Positions 43,614-52,815 of a stretch of DNA of 64,000 bases are shown here, in pieces. Source of the stretch: Cytobacillus citreus (GTDB lineage: Bacteria > Bacillota > Bacilli > Bacillales > Cytobacillaceae); contig NZ_JAGYPM010000001.1 of the NCBI RefSeq assembly GCF_018343665.1, positions 963,619 to 1,027,618 of the forward strand, read 5' to 3'. The position numbers and the translations under genes are program-made. How positions within the stretch are numbered: position 1 is the first letter of the stretch; every line of letters begins with the position of its first letter. The notes under the pieces are model-generated. The model ran no database searches. It saw only the letters and a list, made by a program, of their open reading frames with translations, and was not told the origin of the DNA.

Positions 43614-44210
43614 TTATTGCATGTCTTCTTCTACAGCTTCCACAAGCTTAAATAGATAAAGATAAATTATTCTACATGTTTCATTAATTGACAATTCATC
43701 ATTAAATCCGTCTACACCGTTCAAGGCAAAATTAAATTCCCATAAGCCATCCGCATGGCTAAATAGTAGACTGTATTTAACTTCCCCTTTTAATCCCTCA
43801 TTAATTTTCTCTTTTAACTTGTTTTCATATTTCTTTTGCAGCTTTAAGCCTAACATGACCTCATAAGTGCCGAAAACATCATCTACTTCTATACAAACAG
43901 ATTCGGCTCCAATGAGATCGAACCATTTAGATTCTATGTAAATAAATTCTTTTATTTGTTTTTTTAGATAAGAAACTGGCTGGTCCAAAAAATTAGAAGA
44001 TTCTTCAGCAAGCATTTCTTCCGATTCTTTATCGTATCGTTCAATAAGTGCGTCATTAAAACGTGTATTATCCTCTTTTTCTATAATTGTAATGTCTTCT
44101 TCGAGAATCTTATGCTTTTTTGCATAGGCAATTTCTTCTTTATAAGTCTCGATTAATTTGGAATTTGCTATTTTATTTGAAAAATATTCGTGAAGTTTTT
44201 TATTTAACAT
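43614..44210 (-). CDS. Uncharacterised acidic helical protein (198 residues)
   Basis: This soluble, charged protein is mostly helical in its first half (AYAKKHKILEEDITIIEKED) and has a beta-rich end with SLLFSHADGLWEFNFALNGV. No family is recognised. ATG 44210 is preceded by AAGGAGCGGTAAA, so it is well translated. Its first codons overlap the last codons of a DEAD-box helicase remnant, whose stop lies inside this gene, so it probably used to be the next gene of a helicase operon and now depends on whatever promoter remains in 44412-44470. Confidence 0.6.
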   Translation of the reverse strand: MLNKKLHEYFSNKIANSKLIETYKEEIAYAKKHKILEEDITIIEKEDNTRFNDALIERYDKESEEMLAEESSNFLDQPVSYLKKQIKEFIYIESKWFDLIGAESVCIEVDDVFGTYEVMLGLKLQKKYENKLKEKINEGLKGEVKYSLLFSHADGLWEFNFALNGVDGFNDELSINETCRIIYLYLFKLVEAVEEDMQ

Positions 44211-44412
44211 TTTACCGCTCCTTTTTTAACAGTTGATCGTCTTTTCTTTGCAGATTTCGCTTTTACATTTTTTGAAGATCCTTGTGTTTTTTCTACTTGA
44301 ATGTATGTAGGATTCTTTAAATGTTTTTGGGCGGGCTCTCTAATTTCAGCAGGTATTGTTGCCGAAAATAGCATCGTTTGTCTGCTTAACGGTGTACTTT
44401 CTATAAAGCATT
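44204..44412 (-). pseudogene. DEAD-box RNA helicase remnant (internal deletion)
   Basis: In one frame the sequence reads FIESTPLSRQTMLFSATIPA, EIREPAQKHLKNPTYIQVEK, TQGSSKN and then a basic tail VKAKSAKKRRSTVKKGAVK. SAT (helicase motif III) and the following residues are those of a CshA/CshB-type enzyme, and the tail resembles the C-terminal extension of such enzymes. Motifs Q, I and II upstream and the whole second RecA domain (motifs IV-VI) are absent, and a stop lies just upstream. Two deletions have fused the middle of the gene with its last codons. Confidence 0.75.
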
Positions 44413-44467
44413 AACCATAATATGATTTTTTTCTTTTATTTTGCTTGTTTTCCGTTGAAATAGCAAA

Positions 44468-44498
44468 TAAAAAAAACAGACAATCGTATCGTCTGTTT
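44468..44498 (-). terminator. Terminator after the DUF3189 gene
   Basis: AAACAGAC and GTCTGTTT pair around GATACGATT, followed by TTTTTATTTGC on the minus strand, 20 bp after the stop codon. Confidence 0.8.
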
Positions 44499-44518
44499 AC
44501 ATCCAGTAAATTGTTCTT

Positions 44519-45028
44519 TTAAGCCTGAAAGTTTTTATTTTCAATGACAGTTACCTTCGAATTAGTGGTGTTTCCGATTTGTTTTGTCCTTTCAACAAGC
44601 TTATGTACATTTAAGCAGGATTTCTTTGCACCAGAAACTAATAAGGGAACCCCGATGAAGTCGATTTTTAATCCTCTTGAAAAAAATCCCCCCATTGTCA
44701 TAGCAAAAGGAACAGTTGGTGAAGTGTTTGAAAAAATTATTTTTTCATCTATTTGCAATTTATCCTCAATTAAATGGCAAAAGTTTTTTAATGCTGGCAC
44801 AACAAGCTTAGACGATCTTCTTCCTAAAGTATATACCGAATTTCCATCTTCGTCTGTTCCATGAAAAATAAACTTCCCAGCATCTGATTTATTTAGCTTA
44901 TTAAAATACGGTACATTTAATATTTCTTCCTTAGTAAGCACTCTATTTTCAGGGAGAATTTGTAAATGATAAGACGCAGCTAGTGCTGTTGTATGAGTTC
45001 CACCGAAATCATTATATATATAAATCAA
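44519..45028 (-). CDS. DUF3189 family protein
   Basis: This 169-residue protein opens IYIYNDFGGTHTTALAASYH, which is the DUF3189 signature, and continues with FHGTDEDGNSVYTLGRRSSK. The GGTHTT loop looks like a nucleotide or phosphate site, but nothing is proven. AAAGGA is placed eight bases before TTG 45028, while ATG 45037 overlaps it, so the TTG start is chosen. DUF3189 proteins are often linked to sporulation-forming clostridia and bacilli. Here it lies 80 bp downstream of the PucE-like gene in the same orientation. Confidence 0.8.
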   Translation of the reverse strand: MIYIYNDFGGTHTTALAASYHLQILPENRVLTKEEILNVPYFNKLNKSDAGKFIFHGTDEDGNSVYTLGRRSSKLVVPALKNFCHLIEDKLQIDEKIIFSNTSPTVPFAMTMGGFFSRGLKIDFIGVPLLVSGAKKSCLNVHKLVERTKQIGNTTNSKVTVIENKNFQA

Positions 45029-45117
45029 CAGGATCATCCTTTTAATAAAAACTAAAATATTATTATTATTATCTCCTGTTAATATGAAAATTATTCAAAC
45101 ATCCAGCGTATATTAAC

Positions 45118-45606
45118 TTACTCTTTTCTTGATTCCACTTCATTATGAATGACTGATAAAACTGCTTTTTCGATTTCCTCATAACTTGTGCATCTGCAAA
45201 TATTCGATTCCAGCCATTCCTTTATTGTCTCCTTTGAAGGATTTTGATATTTTGAAATCAAGGCATGGCAATTCATAATAAATCCAGGCGTACAATATCC
45301 GCATTGAAATGCAAAGTTTTCAATAAATGCAGTTTGTATTGGTGCATTTTTTAGCCCTTCGATGGTGGTTATTTTCCGTCCTGCCGCTTCTACAGCTAGT
45401 ATTATGCAAGATTTATAGGGAAGTCCATCCATTATAATTGTACAAGCACCACAATCTCCATTTAGACAGCCTGGTTTTGAACCAGTCAACCCTAACTCGA
45501 GACGGAGAATACTTAATAGAGTGCTAAATGGCCTTATTTCCGCTTGATAAATTTCATCATTAATATCAAGATTGACACTGATTTTATTTAAAGGTAAAAA
45601 AGCCAC
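45118..45606 (-). CDS. pucE: 2Fe-2S subunit of xanthine dehydrogenase-like enzyme
   Basis: This 162-residue protein has a plant-type 2Fe-2S site with Cys47, Cys52, Cys55 and Cys67 (PGCLNGDCGACT) and a second C-terminal cluster with Cys102, Cys105, Cys137 and Cys139 (QCGYCTPG, NICRCTSY). It transfers electrons from the molybdenum site to FAD in purine hydroxylases. The start directly adjoins the stop of the FAD subunit. B. subtilis PucE is similar in size. The molybdopterin subunit that it needs is broken in this locus, so it may be idle or serve another partner. Confidence 0.85.
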   Translation of the reverse strand: MAFLPLNKISVNLDINDEIYQAEIRPFSTLLSILRLELGLTGSKPGCLNGDCGACTIIMDGLPYKSCIILAVEAAGRKITTIEGLKNAPIQTAFIENFAFQCGYCTPGFIMNCHALISKYQNPSKETIKEWLESNICRCTSYEEIEKAVLSVIHNEVESRKE

Positions 45607-46440
45607 TTATTCCCCCTCCAATTCCCTGAAAATATCCTTCAATGTATTTCTTAAAACAAATAATCGATACTCTTTAGAGCCTTCAACATCATTTAGGATG
45701 GGGCCTGGCAAATATTTAATAGCATTCATGATTCTTTCATCAATGGGCAATTGCCGATTATTTAACTCTTTTTCAACCTCTAATGAACGAAATGGAAATG
45801 GGCATAATCCGCTAAAAGCAATTCTTAATTGACCGTCCTTTTTTAGAGTTGCAATCGTTATTAATGGGTATCCAGTATCCCATTGCTGCCTTTTTTTGAT
45901 CGCATAATGCGGCAATGACAAATAACTTTCCTCTGTTTGTAATTGAACAAGAAACTGTCCTTCATTAAGGTTAAGTGTTTGATTAAAAACCATATGAATT
46001 GGGAGGCTTTTCACCCCGTCATAACCAGCTAAAATGACATTGCTATCCGCTAAGAGAAAAGGCAAAACTGCTTCACGATAAAAGATTTGACCACAAATAT
46101 TGCCTCCTAAAGTAATCTTATTACGAGCAGTGAAATCTGCTACCCCTCTTGAAGTTTTACTTAATAGAGGAAAAAAATTTTTTTCTTCCAGATAAGTTAA
46201 TGATATGGAAGCTCCAGTTATTAAAAAATGATCATTTAATTCGAAGATCTTACATTCAGGAATATTTTTTATATCAATAATAGCTCCTGTTTGAATGAGG
46301 TTTAATCTCCGAAATGTAATGATTTCAGTCCCGCCGGAGTAATAAAGAGGCTGTTTATTTACATGCTTTAATTGAAAAAATAAATCAATGGCTTCATTTA
46401 AGCTTTTTGGCTGATAGTATTCAATATCAGCTGTTAACAT
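45607..46440 (-). CDS. pucC: FAD-binding subunit of xanthine dehydrogenase-like enzyme
   Basis: This 277-residue protein has the molybdopterin-dehydrogenase FAD motifs YSGGTEIITFRRL and TLGGNICGQIFYREAV, with CO-dehydrogenase-M-type ending LRIAFSGLCPFPFRSLEVE. ATG 46440 is used because GGTGGTGAT lies upstream and the residues encoded before it (46596-46441) are an out-of-frame reading of the molybdopterin subunit's C-terminus. The chosen length equals that of PucC. It hands electrons from the 2Fe-2S subunit to NAD+. All family residues I can check are intact. Confidence 0.85.
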   Translation of the reverse strand: MLTADIEYYQPKSLNEAIDLFFQLKHVNKQPLYYSGGTEIITFRRLNLIQTGAIIDIKNIPECKIFELNDHFLITGASISLTYLEEKNFFPLLSKTSRGVADFTARNKITLGGNICGQIFYREAVLPFLLADSNVILAGYDGVKSLPIHMVFNQTLNLNEGQFLVQLQTEESYLSLPHYAIKKRQQWDTGYPLITIATLKKDGQLRIAFSGLCPFPFRSLEVEKELNNRQLPIDERIMNAIKYLPGPILNDVEGSKEYRLFVLRNTLKDIFRELEGE

Positions 46441-47682
46441 CGGGATCACCACCTTCTTTAATCCTCCAAAGTAATTCTGGAATGATTGGCAAATAGTTAA
46501 TAGGTACAGAGAGAGCTGTTGAAAGACTATTTCCAAGGGCGGCAGGCATTCCAAGTAATCCGTGCTCACCAACTCCTCTTGCTCCAAATGGTGCATCTAT
46601 TTCGGAGTTTCAATAAAATCTACAATATATTGAGGATGTTCTCCAAAGCGTATAGGCCGATACGTTCTAAATTGATGATTAAGTACTCTTCCTAATGAGT
46701 CAAATACAAATGTTTCCATTCCAGCAAAGGACAGTCCCATGCTCATAGCACCCTTCACCTGTTCTAATGCAGTTTCTATGTTTAAGACCCTCCCAATGTC
46801 AATGACAGATACAGCTTTAAGAATTTTATAAGTAGAATTTTCCGTATCAATTTCCACTTCTACTCCTTGCGCTCCAACGGTCCATTCAGGTCCTGGCTTT
46901 CCAATACAATTAATTATTTTTGCTTTTAATTTATTGTTTCCCATGTCGTTGATTTGACCTTCATCCCAATTAATCAGTTCTTTTAATCTTGTAATACATT
47001 TCGGTAGATTTCCTACATTGTTAGAATTTAGGAGGACTTGTGTCGGGGTTGTATCTCCTAGCATTATGGCATTCCGAAGACGAAGTTCAAGTGGATCTAT
47101 TTTCAGTTTCTCTGCTAACATATCCATCGTTCTTCCAAAAGCAAATAGGACTTCTGGATGTCCGAATCCTCGGAAAGGAGAAGCATATGGATGGTTCGTA
47201 TACATGCATAATGAATCGCACCAAATGTGGTTAATATTGTAGGGGCCAGTACAGTCAACCGCACCTGCTCTGCTGAGATCTGCGGATTTGTCAGCATATG
47301 CTCCGATCAAATAAGTAAAGTATTTCAGCAACTTTAATAAGCCCATCCTCTGAACATCCAATTTTAACAGTCGCATCAAGACCGATGTGGCAAGGAGATG
47401 TAAGAATATCTTGCTCTCTGCTATTTTGTATTTTCACTAACCTGCCTTTAACTGCCTTTGAAGCAATATAAGCAAGAAACTCTAGCGCCCTAGGTTCTCA
47501 TGAATGATGACCGCACCAGGTTTAAGAGCTTCAGTGGGGGAATTTACGACAGGCAGTAACTCATATTGAACTTTAATGGCTTCTGCTCCGCGTATCGCAA
47601 TAAAAGGAGATTCAACAACTACTAATACTACAACCTCTCCGTGATATCTGACTCGATCTACAGCAATTGGCGGTTTGTCTCA
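46427..47682 (-). pseudogene. pucD: Molybdopterin-binding subunit of xanthine dehydrogenase-like enzyme, degraded
   Basis: Three pieces in different frames are visible: DKPPIAVDRVRYHGEVVVLV to GAVIIHENLG (about 47680-47490); ALEFLAYIASKAVKGRLVKI to KVAEILYLFD (to about 47310); and DKSADLSRAGAVDCTGPYNI to VDFIETP (to 46600). After a further one-base shift the last piece is IDAPFGARGVGEHGLLGMPA, ending at TGA 46427. The Glu of GARGVGEHG (active-site base region) is present. About 200 residues between the first two pieces and the first 100 or more residues are gone. The family needs about 750 residues. It overlaps the pucC start by 14 bp. Confidence 0.85.
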
Positions 47683-47924
47683 TATGATTCTTTTCGATAA
47701 AAACCTTTTCTTATCGTTTTCATTTTGGAATTCATCCCCTTCATAACACATAACTTTCTGAAGAGTTATTTCGATGTTCCTTACCACGGTATTAAATTTA
47801 TGAATCAGATTGAGAAAAGATGTTATTCCTTTGTAATAAAGCGGAACTCAATTTATGGAGACAATTTATTTTTCCCAAAATCACGTTATAAGTCACATTT
47901 TCTCGTTCTGACTTCTTAAGAAAA

Positions 47925-48135
47925 TGCCTCTCTAATGGGCTTCCTCACTCTTCGAAAGGTAGCTATTTTATTCAGCCGCCGTGCTACACACTAATTGCAT
48001 TAGGGTCTACCTATTCGCCTAAGGGTCTCTCGGTTTTCCGCAACTCCTTCAGACACACCTCACGACTTTGCCCATGATTAAGCTTCCCGAGCTAGGTCAG
48101 TCTCCTCAGGGAAGTATTTTCACCACAAGGGATTC
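47925..48135 (-). other. Structured non-coding remnant, possible group II intron or other mobile element
   Basis: On the minus strand this stretch has stops in all frames but is rich in short stems and purine-rich RNA-like text such as AGCTCGGGAAGC, GTGAGGTGTGTCTGAAGG, GTTGCGGAAAACCGAGAGAC and GTAGCACGGCGGCTGAAT. Its GC content is higher than the surrounding sequence. It lies just upstream of the truncated molybdopterin subunit, so its insertion may have removed the 5' end of that gene. I cannot name the element with confidence. Confidence 0.35.
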
Positions 48136-48189
48136 AAGTTCATTATCTTCCTTCAGTCGTTTCATCGAGATGACGTTTCTGTCCAATAA

Positions 48190-48224
48190 TGAAAAGAAGA
48201 GTGTCGACTGAGTCAACACTCTTT
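48190..48224 (-). terminator. Terminator of the liv operon
   Basis: AAGAGTGT and ACACTCTT form an 8-bp stem around a GTTGACTCAGTC-type loop, followed by CTTCTTTTCATT on the minus strand. A second stem, AAGAGAC/GTCTCTT at 48243-48266, lies just after the livF stop. Confidence 0.7.
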
Positions 48225-48282
48225 ACGACTGCGCTTCGCACAAAGAGACACCATTTGGAGTCTCTTCAAAAAATGATTAACT

Positions 48283-48987
48283 TCATTTTTTACCAAGATA
48301 GGCTTCGACAACCCGAGGATCTTTTAATAGATCAGATGCTTTTCCTTTGATAATGATTTTTCCCGTTTCCATTACATACCCATAATCGGCAATTTTTAAT
48401 GCTTGCCTAGCGTTTTGCTCAACAAGGAGAACAGTTGTCCCGTTGTCCTTGATTTCTCTAATGATTTTAAAAATATCTGCGACAATTAGCGGTGCAAGTC
48501 CCATTGATGGTTCATCAAGCAGTAAAAGCTTAGGACGGGAAAGCAATGCTCTAGCAATTGCGAGCATTTGCTGTTGTCCCCCTGAGAGAGTACCACCGAG
48601 TTGTTCTTTTCTTTCTTTTAAGATAGGAAAATGCATCATTACTTTTTCTACATCCTTGTCGATTTCATTGTCTTTTCTATGGTAGGCTCCCATTTCCAGA
48701 TTCTCTATAACCGTCATACTACCAAGGATCGCTCTGCCTTCTGGGACAAGTGCAATACCTTTCCTTAAAAGCTGATCAGGTCTTAGTCCTGTAACATTTT
48801 CACCTAAAAACTCTATTTTCCCATTTTGCGGCTTTAATAAACCTACAATGGTTTTCATCGTCGTCGTTTTTCCTGCGCCATTTGCTCCCAGTAGTGTAAC
48901 AATTTTTCCTTGTTCTACATTTAGAGTAATTCCTTTTAATGCCTGAATTTTCCCATAAAAAGTTTCGATATTTGTAATATTAAGCAC
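48283..48987 (-). CDS. livF: Branched-chain amino acid ABC transporter ATPase LivF
   Basis: This ABC ATPase of about 234 residues has Walker A GANGAGKTT, the signature GGTLSGGQQQMLA, Walker B LLLLDEPSMGLAP and the switch region LLVEQNARQALK, which is characteristic of LivF. GGAGG fits GTG 48987 (nine bases) better than ATG 48996, which abuts it. It overlaps livG by 8 bp. With LivG it powers uptake of Leu/Ile/Val or related solutes through LivH-LivM. It is the last gene of the operon. Confidence 0.9.
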   Translation of the reverse strand: MLNITNIETFYGKIQALKGITLNVEQGKIVTLLGANGAGKTTTMKTIVGLLKPQNGKIEFLGENVTGLRPDQLLRKGIALVPEGRAILGSMTVIENLEMGAYHRKDNEIDKDVEKVMMHFPILKERKEQLGGTLSGGQQQMLAIARALLSRPKLLLLDEPSMGLAPLIVADIFKIIREIKDNGTTVLLVEQNARQALKIADYGYVMETGKIIIKGKASDLLKDPRVVEAYLGKK

Positions 48988-49753
48988 TTTGTTCATCCTC
49001 CTCCGAACCGAGGTAGGCTTCGATTACTGCTTTATTATTTTGAATATCCTTTGGGGTACCCTCAGCAAGCTTTTTTCCAAAATTTAAAACCAAAATACGG
49101 TCACAAAGCTTCATTACAAGTGGCATATCGTGTTCAATGATAAGAACTGTAATTCCTCTCGCTTGAACTTTTTTTATTAAATCAAACAAGTCATCCGTTT
49201 CAGTTTCATTCATCCCTGCAGCAGGTTCATCCAGCAACAATAGCTTTGGCTTACTTGCTAAGGCCCTAGCTATCTCTAGTCTTCGTTGTTGACCGTAGGA
49301 TAAATTTTCCGCCTCAGTGCCGATTCCATCCGATAACCCAACTAATTCTAGTAATTCTATTGCTGAACCACGAAGTCTAGCTTCCTCATTTCTCTGCGCT
49401 TTTGTTCGAATAACACTGCTAAATACTCCAGACTTGCTGCGGCTATGTCCACCAACCATCACATTTTCCAGTGCAGACATTTGTGGGAAAAGACGTATGT
49501 TTTGAAAGGTTCTGCAAATTCCTTTTTCTGTAATCAAATGGGGCTTAATTCCGGTGATTATTTCGCCGGCGAAGGTAATTTCCCCAGATGATGGTGGAAA
49601 TAGATTTGTAATCATATTAAACATCGTCGTTTTGCCAGCTCCATTGGGACCAATTAAACCAAAGATTTCACCTTCTTCAATGGAGAAGGAAACATCCGTT
49701 AGCGCAGAAATACCACCAAAATTTTTAGAGATGCTTTTGATTTTTAGAACCAT
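48980..49753 (-). CDS. livG: Branched-chain amino acid ABC transporter ATPase LivG
   Basis: This 257-residue ATPase has Walker A GPNGAGKTT, the LivG-specific GICRTFQNIRLFPQMSALEN, signature NLSYGQQRRLEIA and Walker B LLLLDEPAAGMN. The C-terminal extension after VLNFGKKLAEGTP is that of LivG. ATG 49753 follows AAGGAGG and lies inside the end of livM, with livF overlapping its own 3' end. The two ATPases are thought to form a heterodimer. Confidence 0.92.
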   Translation of the reverse strand: MVLKIKSISKNFGGISALTDVSFSIEEGEIFGLIGPNGAGKTTMFNMITNLFPPSSGEITFAGEIITGIKPHLITEKGICRTFQNIRLFPQMSALENVMVGGHSRSKSGVFSSVIRTKAQRNEEARLRGSAIELLELVGLSDGIGTEAENLSYGQQRRLEIARALASKPKLLLLDEPAAGMNETETDDLFDLIKKVQARGITVLIIEHDMPLVMKLCDRILVLNFGKKLAEGTPKDIQNNKAVIEAYLGSEEDEQSA

Positions 49754-50705
49754 GTTCTGCCCTCCTTTTTGGCAGTCTTAGCTTTTGGAACCAATGTAAA
49801 ACTTGTACATCGATTAGTCCTTGAGGACGGAAAGCCATCATTAATAATAGGATCAGACCATAAATCATATAGCGATATTCACTTATAAACCTCAGCATTT
49901 CTGGCATTAAAGTCAAAAATGTAGCTCCAAAAATTGCACCCACAATGACCTCACTTCCACCAAATACTGCAAAGATAAGGATTTCAACTGCTCGATGATA
50001 GGAAAAATCAGCCGGGCTAATATAGGACATGACGTGCGCAAATAAAGCACCCGCAAAGCCTGAAATGAGAGCACCTTGGACAAATGCTAATACTTTATAG
50101 TAAGTAATATTAATCCCCATCGATTCTGCTGCTTTTTCATCCATTTTAATAGCGGCAAATGCTCGTCCAATTCTAGAATTCTGCTGTCTAAAAATAAACC
50201 ATACGAGTAGAATATTAATGAGTAGTAAAACAAAAAAAACTGTTAAAAACACAAATTGATTATTTTTTAAACCAATAATTGCTGGATCAAAACCAGCATC
50301 TTTTAACACCATAAATATTTCTCTTCCAATATGCGGAATTCCGGAAATCCCAACTGCTCCCTTTGTAACCGATTCCCAGTTTACAAAAAACACTCGGATG
50401 ACTTCACCGAAACCGAGGGTTGCAATGGCTAAATATACCCCCTGTAGTCTCAGAGAAGGAATCCCTACTAGAATACCAAACAATCCTGCAACTACAGCAC
50501 CAGCAATGACTCCCACTATAATTGGTACATCAAAGTTAAGTGTCAATAGGGCGGAGGTGTACGCTCCTATCCCCATAAATCCTGCATTTCCAAGAGATAG
50601 CTGCCCTGAAGAAAGGGTTACATAAATGCTCAGTCCGAGAATAATATTGATTAGGATAAATGATCCAACTTGTAAATAATAAGGATTCACAATTTCTACA
50701 AGCAT
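49725..50705 (-). CDS. livM: Branched-chain amino acid ABC transporter permease LivM
   Basis: This 326-residue permease has eight or more membrane helices and the LivM/LivH coupling text LRLQGVYLAIATLGFGEVIR and KMDEKAAESMGINITYYKVL. ATG 50705 is placed seven bases after AAGG; ATG 50708 is possible too, and the longer upstream frame has no ribosome binding site. It begins 5 bp after the livH stop and overlaps livG by 29 bp. Confidence 0.9.
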   Translation of the reverse strand: MLVEIVNPYYLQVGSFILINIILGLSIYVTLSSGQLSLGNAGFMGIGAYTSALLTLNFDVPIIVGVIAGAVVAGLFGILVGIPSLRLQGVYLAIATLGFGEVIRVFFVNWESVTKGAVGISGIPHIGREIFMVLKDAGFDPAIIGLKNNQFVFLTVFFVLLLINILLVWFIFRQQNSRIGRAFAAIKMDEKAAESMGINITYYKVLAFVQGALISGFAGALFAHVMSYISPADFSYHRAVEILIFAVFGGSEVIVGAIFGATFLTLMPEMLRFISEYRYMIYGLILLLMMAFRPQGLIDVQVLHWFQKLRLPKRRAEHGSKNQKHL

Positions 50706-50709
50706 CATG

Positions 50710-51594
50710 TCACCTTCCCGCTGCTGTTGTTTTTTGGCCAAATAATCCTTGCGGCCGTAATAATAGGATTACGATGATCGTAATAAACGCAACAGCATCA
50801 CGATATCCAGAATCACCATATGCTACAATAAGAGTTTCAGATAATCCAAGAATTAGGCCACCAGCCATTGCGCCCCTCACATTGCCCATACCGCCTAAAA
50901 TGATAATAGCTAGACCTTTCAGCCCCATTGATAAGCCCATTTGCGGGTTCACTGAGTTAAATGCCATTCCAACTAGAATTCCAGCAATTCCTCCCATGGC
51001 AGACGCAATTACGACAGTTAATATAATAATTCTTTTAGTATTTACACCAAGAATACTTGCTGTTTCAATATTTTCCGCAGTTGCTCGAAGTGCTTTACCT
51101 GCTTTTGTTTTTAATAGCCAATAAGAAAGTACTATCATTAAAATAACGGAAATAACGAAAATTAATATTTGAACAAGATAGATGGTTATTGATCCAATTT
51201 GGAAACTGATTTCAGCAAATGCATTTCGGAAAGGATGATTTCCTGCCCCAAAAAGATGATGTGATAGATTTTCTAATAAGATCGATGCTCCTATGGTACT
51301 AATTAAGGGAGCGAGGTGTGAGACACCTTGCTTTCCTCTTAATGGACGCAGAGCAACACGCTCAAGCATATAGCCTAAAATACCCGTTACAATAATAGCA
51401 GCTAGAAATGCTATCCAGAGAGGTAATCCTAATGTACTTGTAATAATTACCCCGATAAATGCCCCGAACATAAAAATTTCGCCGTGGGCCATATTTATGA
51501 TTCCTAATACACCAAAAACAAGTGTGAATCCTAGGGCAACAATCGCATAGATGCTTCCAAGTGTAATACCATTGATAAGTTGTTCTAACAACAT
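50710..51594 (-). CDS. livH: Branched-chain amino acid ABC transporter permease LivH
   Basis: This 294-residue permease has eight helices and opens LLEQLINGITLGSIYAIVAL with GFTLVFGVLGIINMAHGE, the LivH hallmark. The loop ATAENIETASILGVNTKRII contacts the ATPases. ATG 51594 follows AGAGGGTGAG. The upstream livJ gene ends 25 bp before it, and livM follows after 4 bp. Confidence 0.92.
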   Translation of the reverse strand: MLLEQLINGITLGSIYAIVALGFTLVFGVLGIINMAHGEIFMFGAFIGVIITSTLGLPLWIAFLAAIIVTGILGYMLERVALRPLRGKQGVSHLAPLISTIGASILLENLSHHLFGAGNHPFRNAFAEISFQIGSITIYLVQILIFVISVILMIVLSYWLLKTKAGKALRATAENIETASILGVNTKRIIILTVVIASAMGGIAGILVGMAFNSVNPQMGLSMGLKGLAIIILGGMGNVRGAMAGGLILGLSETLIVAYGDSGYRDAVAFITIIVILLLRPQGLFGQKTTAAGR

Positions 51595-51619
51595 GATTTC
51601 TCACCCTCTAGCTTTTGTT

Positions 51620-52780
51620 TTACTCAAAAACTTTAAATTTTCCATCTTTTATGATTAATACTGTTGGGTCCATCACCACATCCCCATCTTTATCAAAAGA
51701 GAATTTTCCAAGTATCCCTTCTAGATCTTTAATTTCAAGAAGTGCCTCCTTTAGTTTATCCCTATCTGCTTCTCCAGCATTTTTAAGAGCTTCTGCCATA
51801 ATATAAAGTGCGTCGTAAGCTTGTGCAGCAAATTGGTCAGGCTTCATTTTATATTCAGCTTCATATTTTTCATTAAATGCTTGCACTTTTGGATTTTCTT
51901 TGTCTCCAAACCATGGAGTGGCAACGATTAACCCATCAGCAGCTTTTCCTGCAATTTCAATTACTTGAGGGGAGTTAAATCCATTTCCACCAACAAATGG
52001 GACATCAACCCCCATCTTTCTCGCCTGATCCATGATTACAGCTCCTTCATTATAAAGTGCTGAACATAGGATCAAGTCTGGTTCTAATCCCTTGATTTTC
52101 GTTAATTGTGCATTGTAATCTGATTGGCCTTTTTGGAATGTTTCTATCGTCACAATTTCTAGACCCATATCTTCAGCCACTTTTTTCATTGTGTCGAATC
52201 CAGACTTTGTGAACACATCATCATTTCCATACAGGATAGCAACCTTTTTTACACTGTTTTTTTCAACAGCCTTTTTGATTGAAGTTGGTATAGCTAAAGC
52301 CTCAGGCAATGAGTTTCTAAATACATATTCTCCAATTTGTGGAATGCCTTCTGCTGTCGTAGATGTTCCCATGATTGGAATTCCGTTTAATTCAGCCTCA
52401 GGTCCGACAACATTCATTTCTGTACTTAATGTTGGGCCTAAAAGTGCAACAATGCTATCGTCGCTCATCAATTTTTGTGCTGCTGACAATGCTTCCTCCT
52501 GTTTACCTGCAGAGTCTTCGATTACTAGGTTAATATTCACTTCACCTTTATCGTTAATCTCTTTTTGTGCCAATTTAAAACCATTTGTAATAGCCTCACC
52601 GTAAGCTGCACCTGGTCCAGTAATATAGGAAATGACGCCAATTTTTGCGTTTATTACATCCCCTTCTTTGGAAGAGGTGCCTTCTCCTGTTGTTTCTGAG
52701 CTTTTGCCACTACAAGCTGATAACAAAACTAGCATTAATATGGAGATAGATAGAAATGGTTTTTTAAATAATTTTCTCAT
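51620..52780 (-). CDS. livJ: Branched-chain amino acid ABC transporter substrate-binding lipoprotein
   Basis: This 386-residue protein has a lipoprotein signal ending LVLLSAC (lipid Cys about residue 23) and a Peripla_BP_6 domain: KIGVISYITGPGAAYGEAIT and NLVIEDSAGKQEEALSAAQK. It captures the solute outside the membrane for LivHMGF. ATG 52780 follows AAGGAGG. It is the first gene of the operon. Members of this family bind Leu/Ile/Val, but also amides, urea or aromatic acids, so the substrate is not certain. Confidence 0.9.
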   Translation of the reverse strand: MRKLFKKPFLSISILMLVLLSACSGKSSETTGEGTSSKEGDVINAKIGVISYITGPGAAYGEAITNGFKLAQKEINDKGEVNINLVIEDSAGKQEEALSAAQKLMSDDSIVALLGPTLSTEMNVVGPEAELNGIPIMGTSTTAEGIPQIGEYVFRNSLPEALAIPTSIKKAVEKNSVKKVAILYGNDDVFTKSGFDTMKKVAEDMGLEIVTIETFQKGQSDYNAQLTKIKGLEPDLILCSALYNEGAVIMDQARKMGVDVPFVGGNGFNSPQVIEIAGKAADGLIVATPWFGDKENPKVQAFNEKYEAEYKMKPDQFAAQAYDALYIMAEALKNAGEADRDKLKEALLEIKDLEGILGKFSFDKDGDVVMDPTVLIIKDGKFKVFE

Positions 52781-52815
52781 TTTTTTCCTCCTTATTTATC
52801 TGAATTTTTAAACAT

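Noticed and set aside
46441..46596. Longer start for the FAD subunit (ATG 46596)
   Set aside because: This stretch is the +1 reading of the molybdopterin subunit's conserved C-terminus (GARGVGEHG region). The ribosome binding site lies before ATG 46440.
47725..47919. Plus-strand open frame of 64 codons
   Set aside because: It has no ribosome binding site, family similarity or codon bias and lies in decayed sequence between pucD and the RNA-like stretch.
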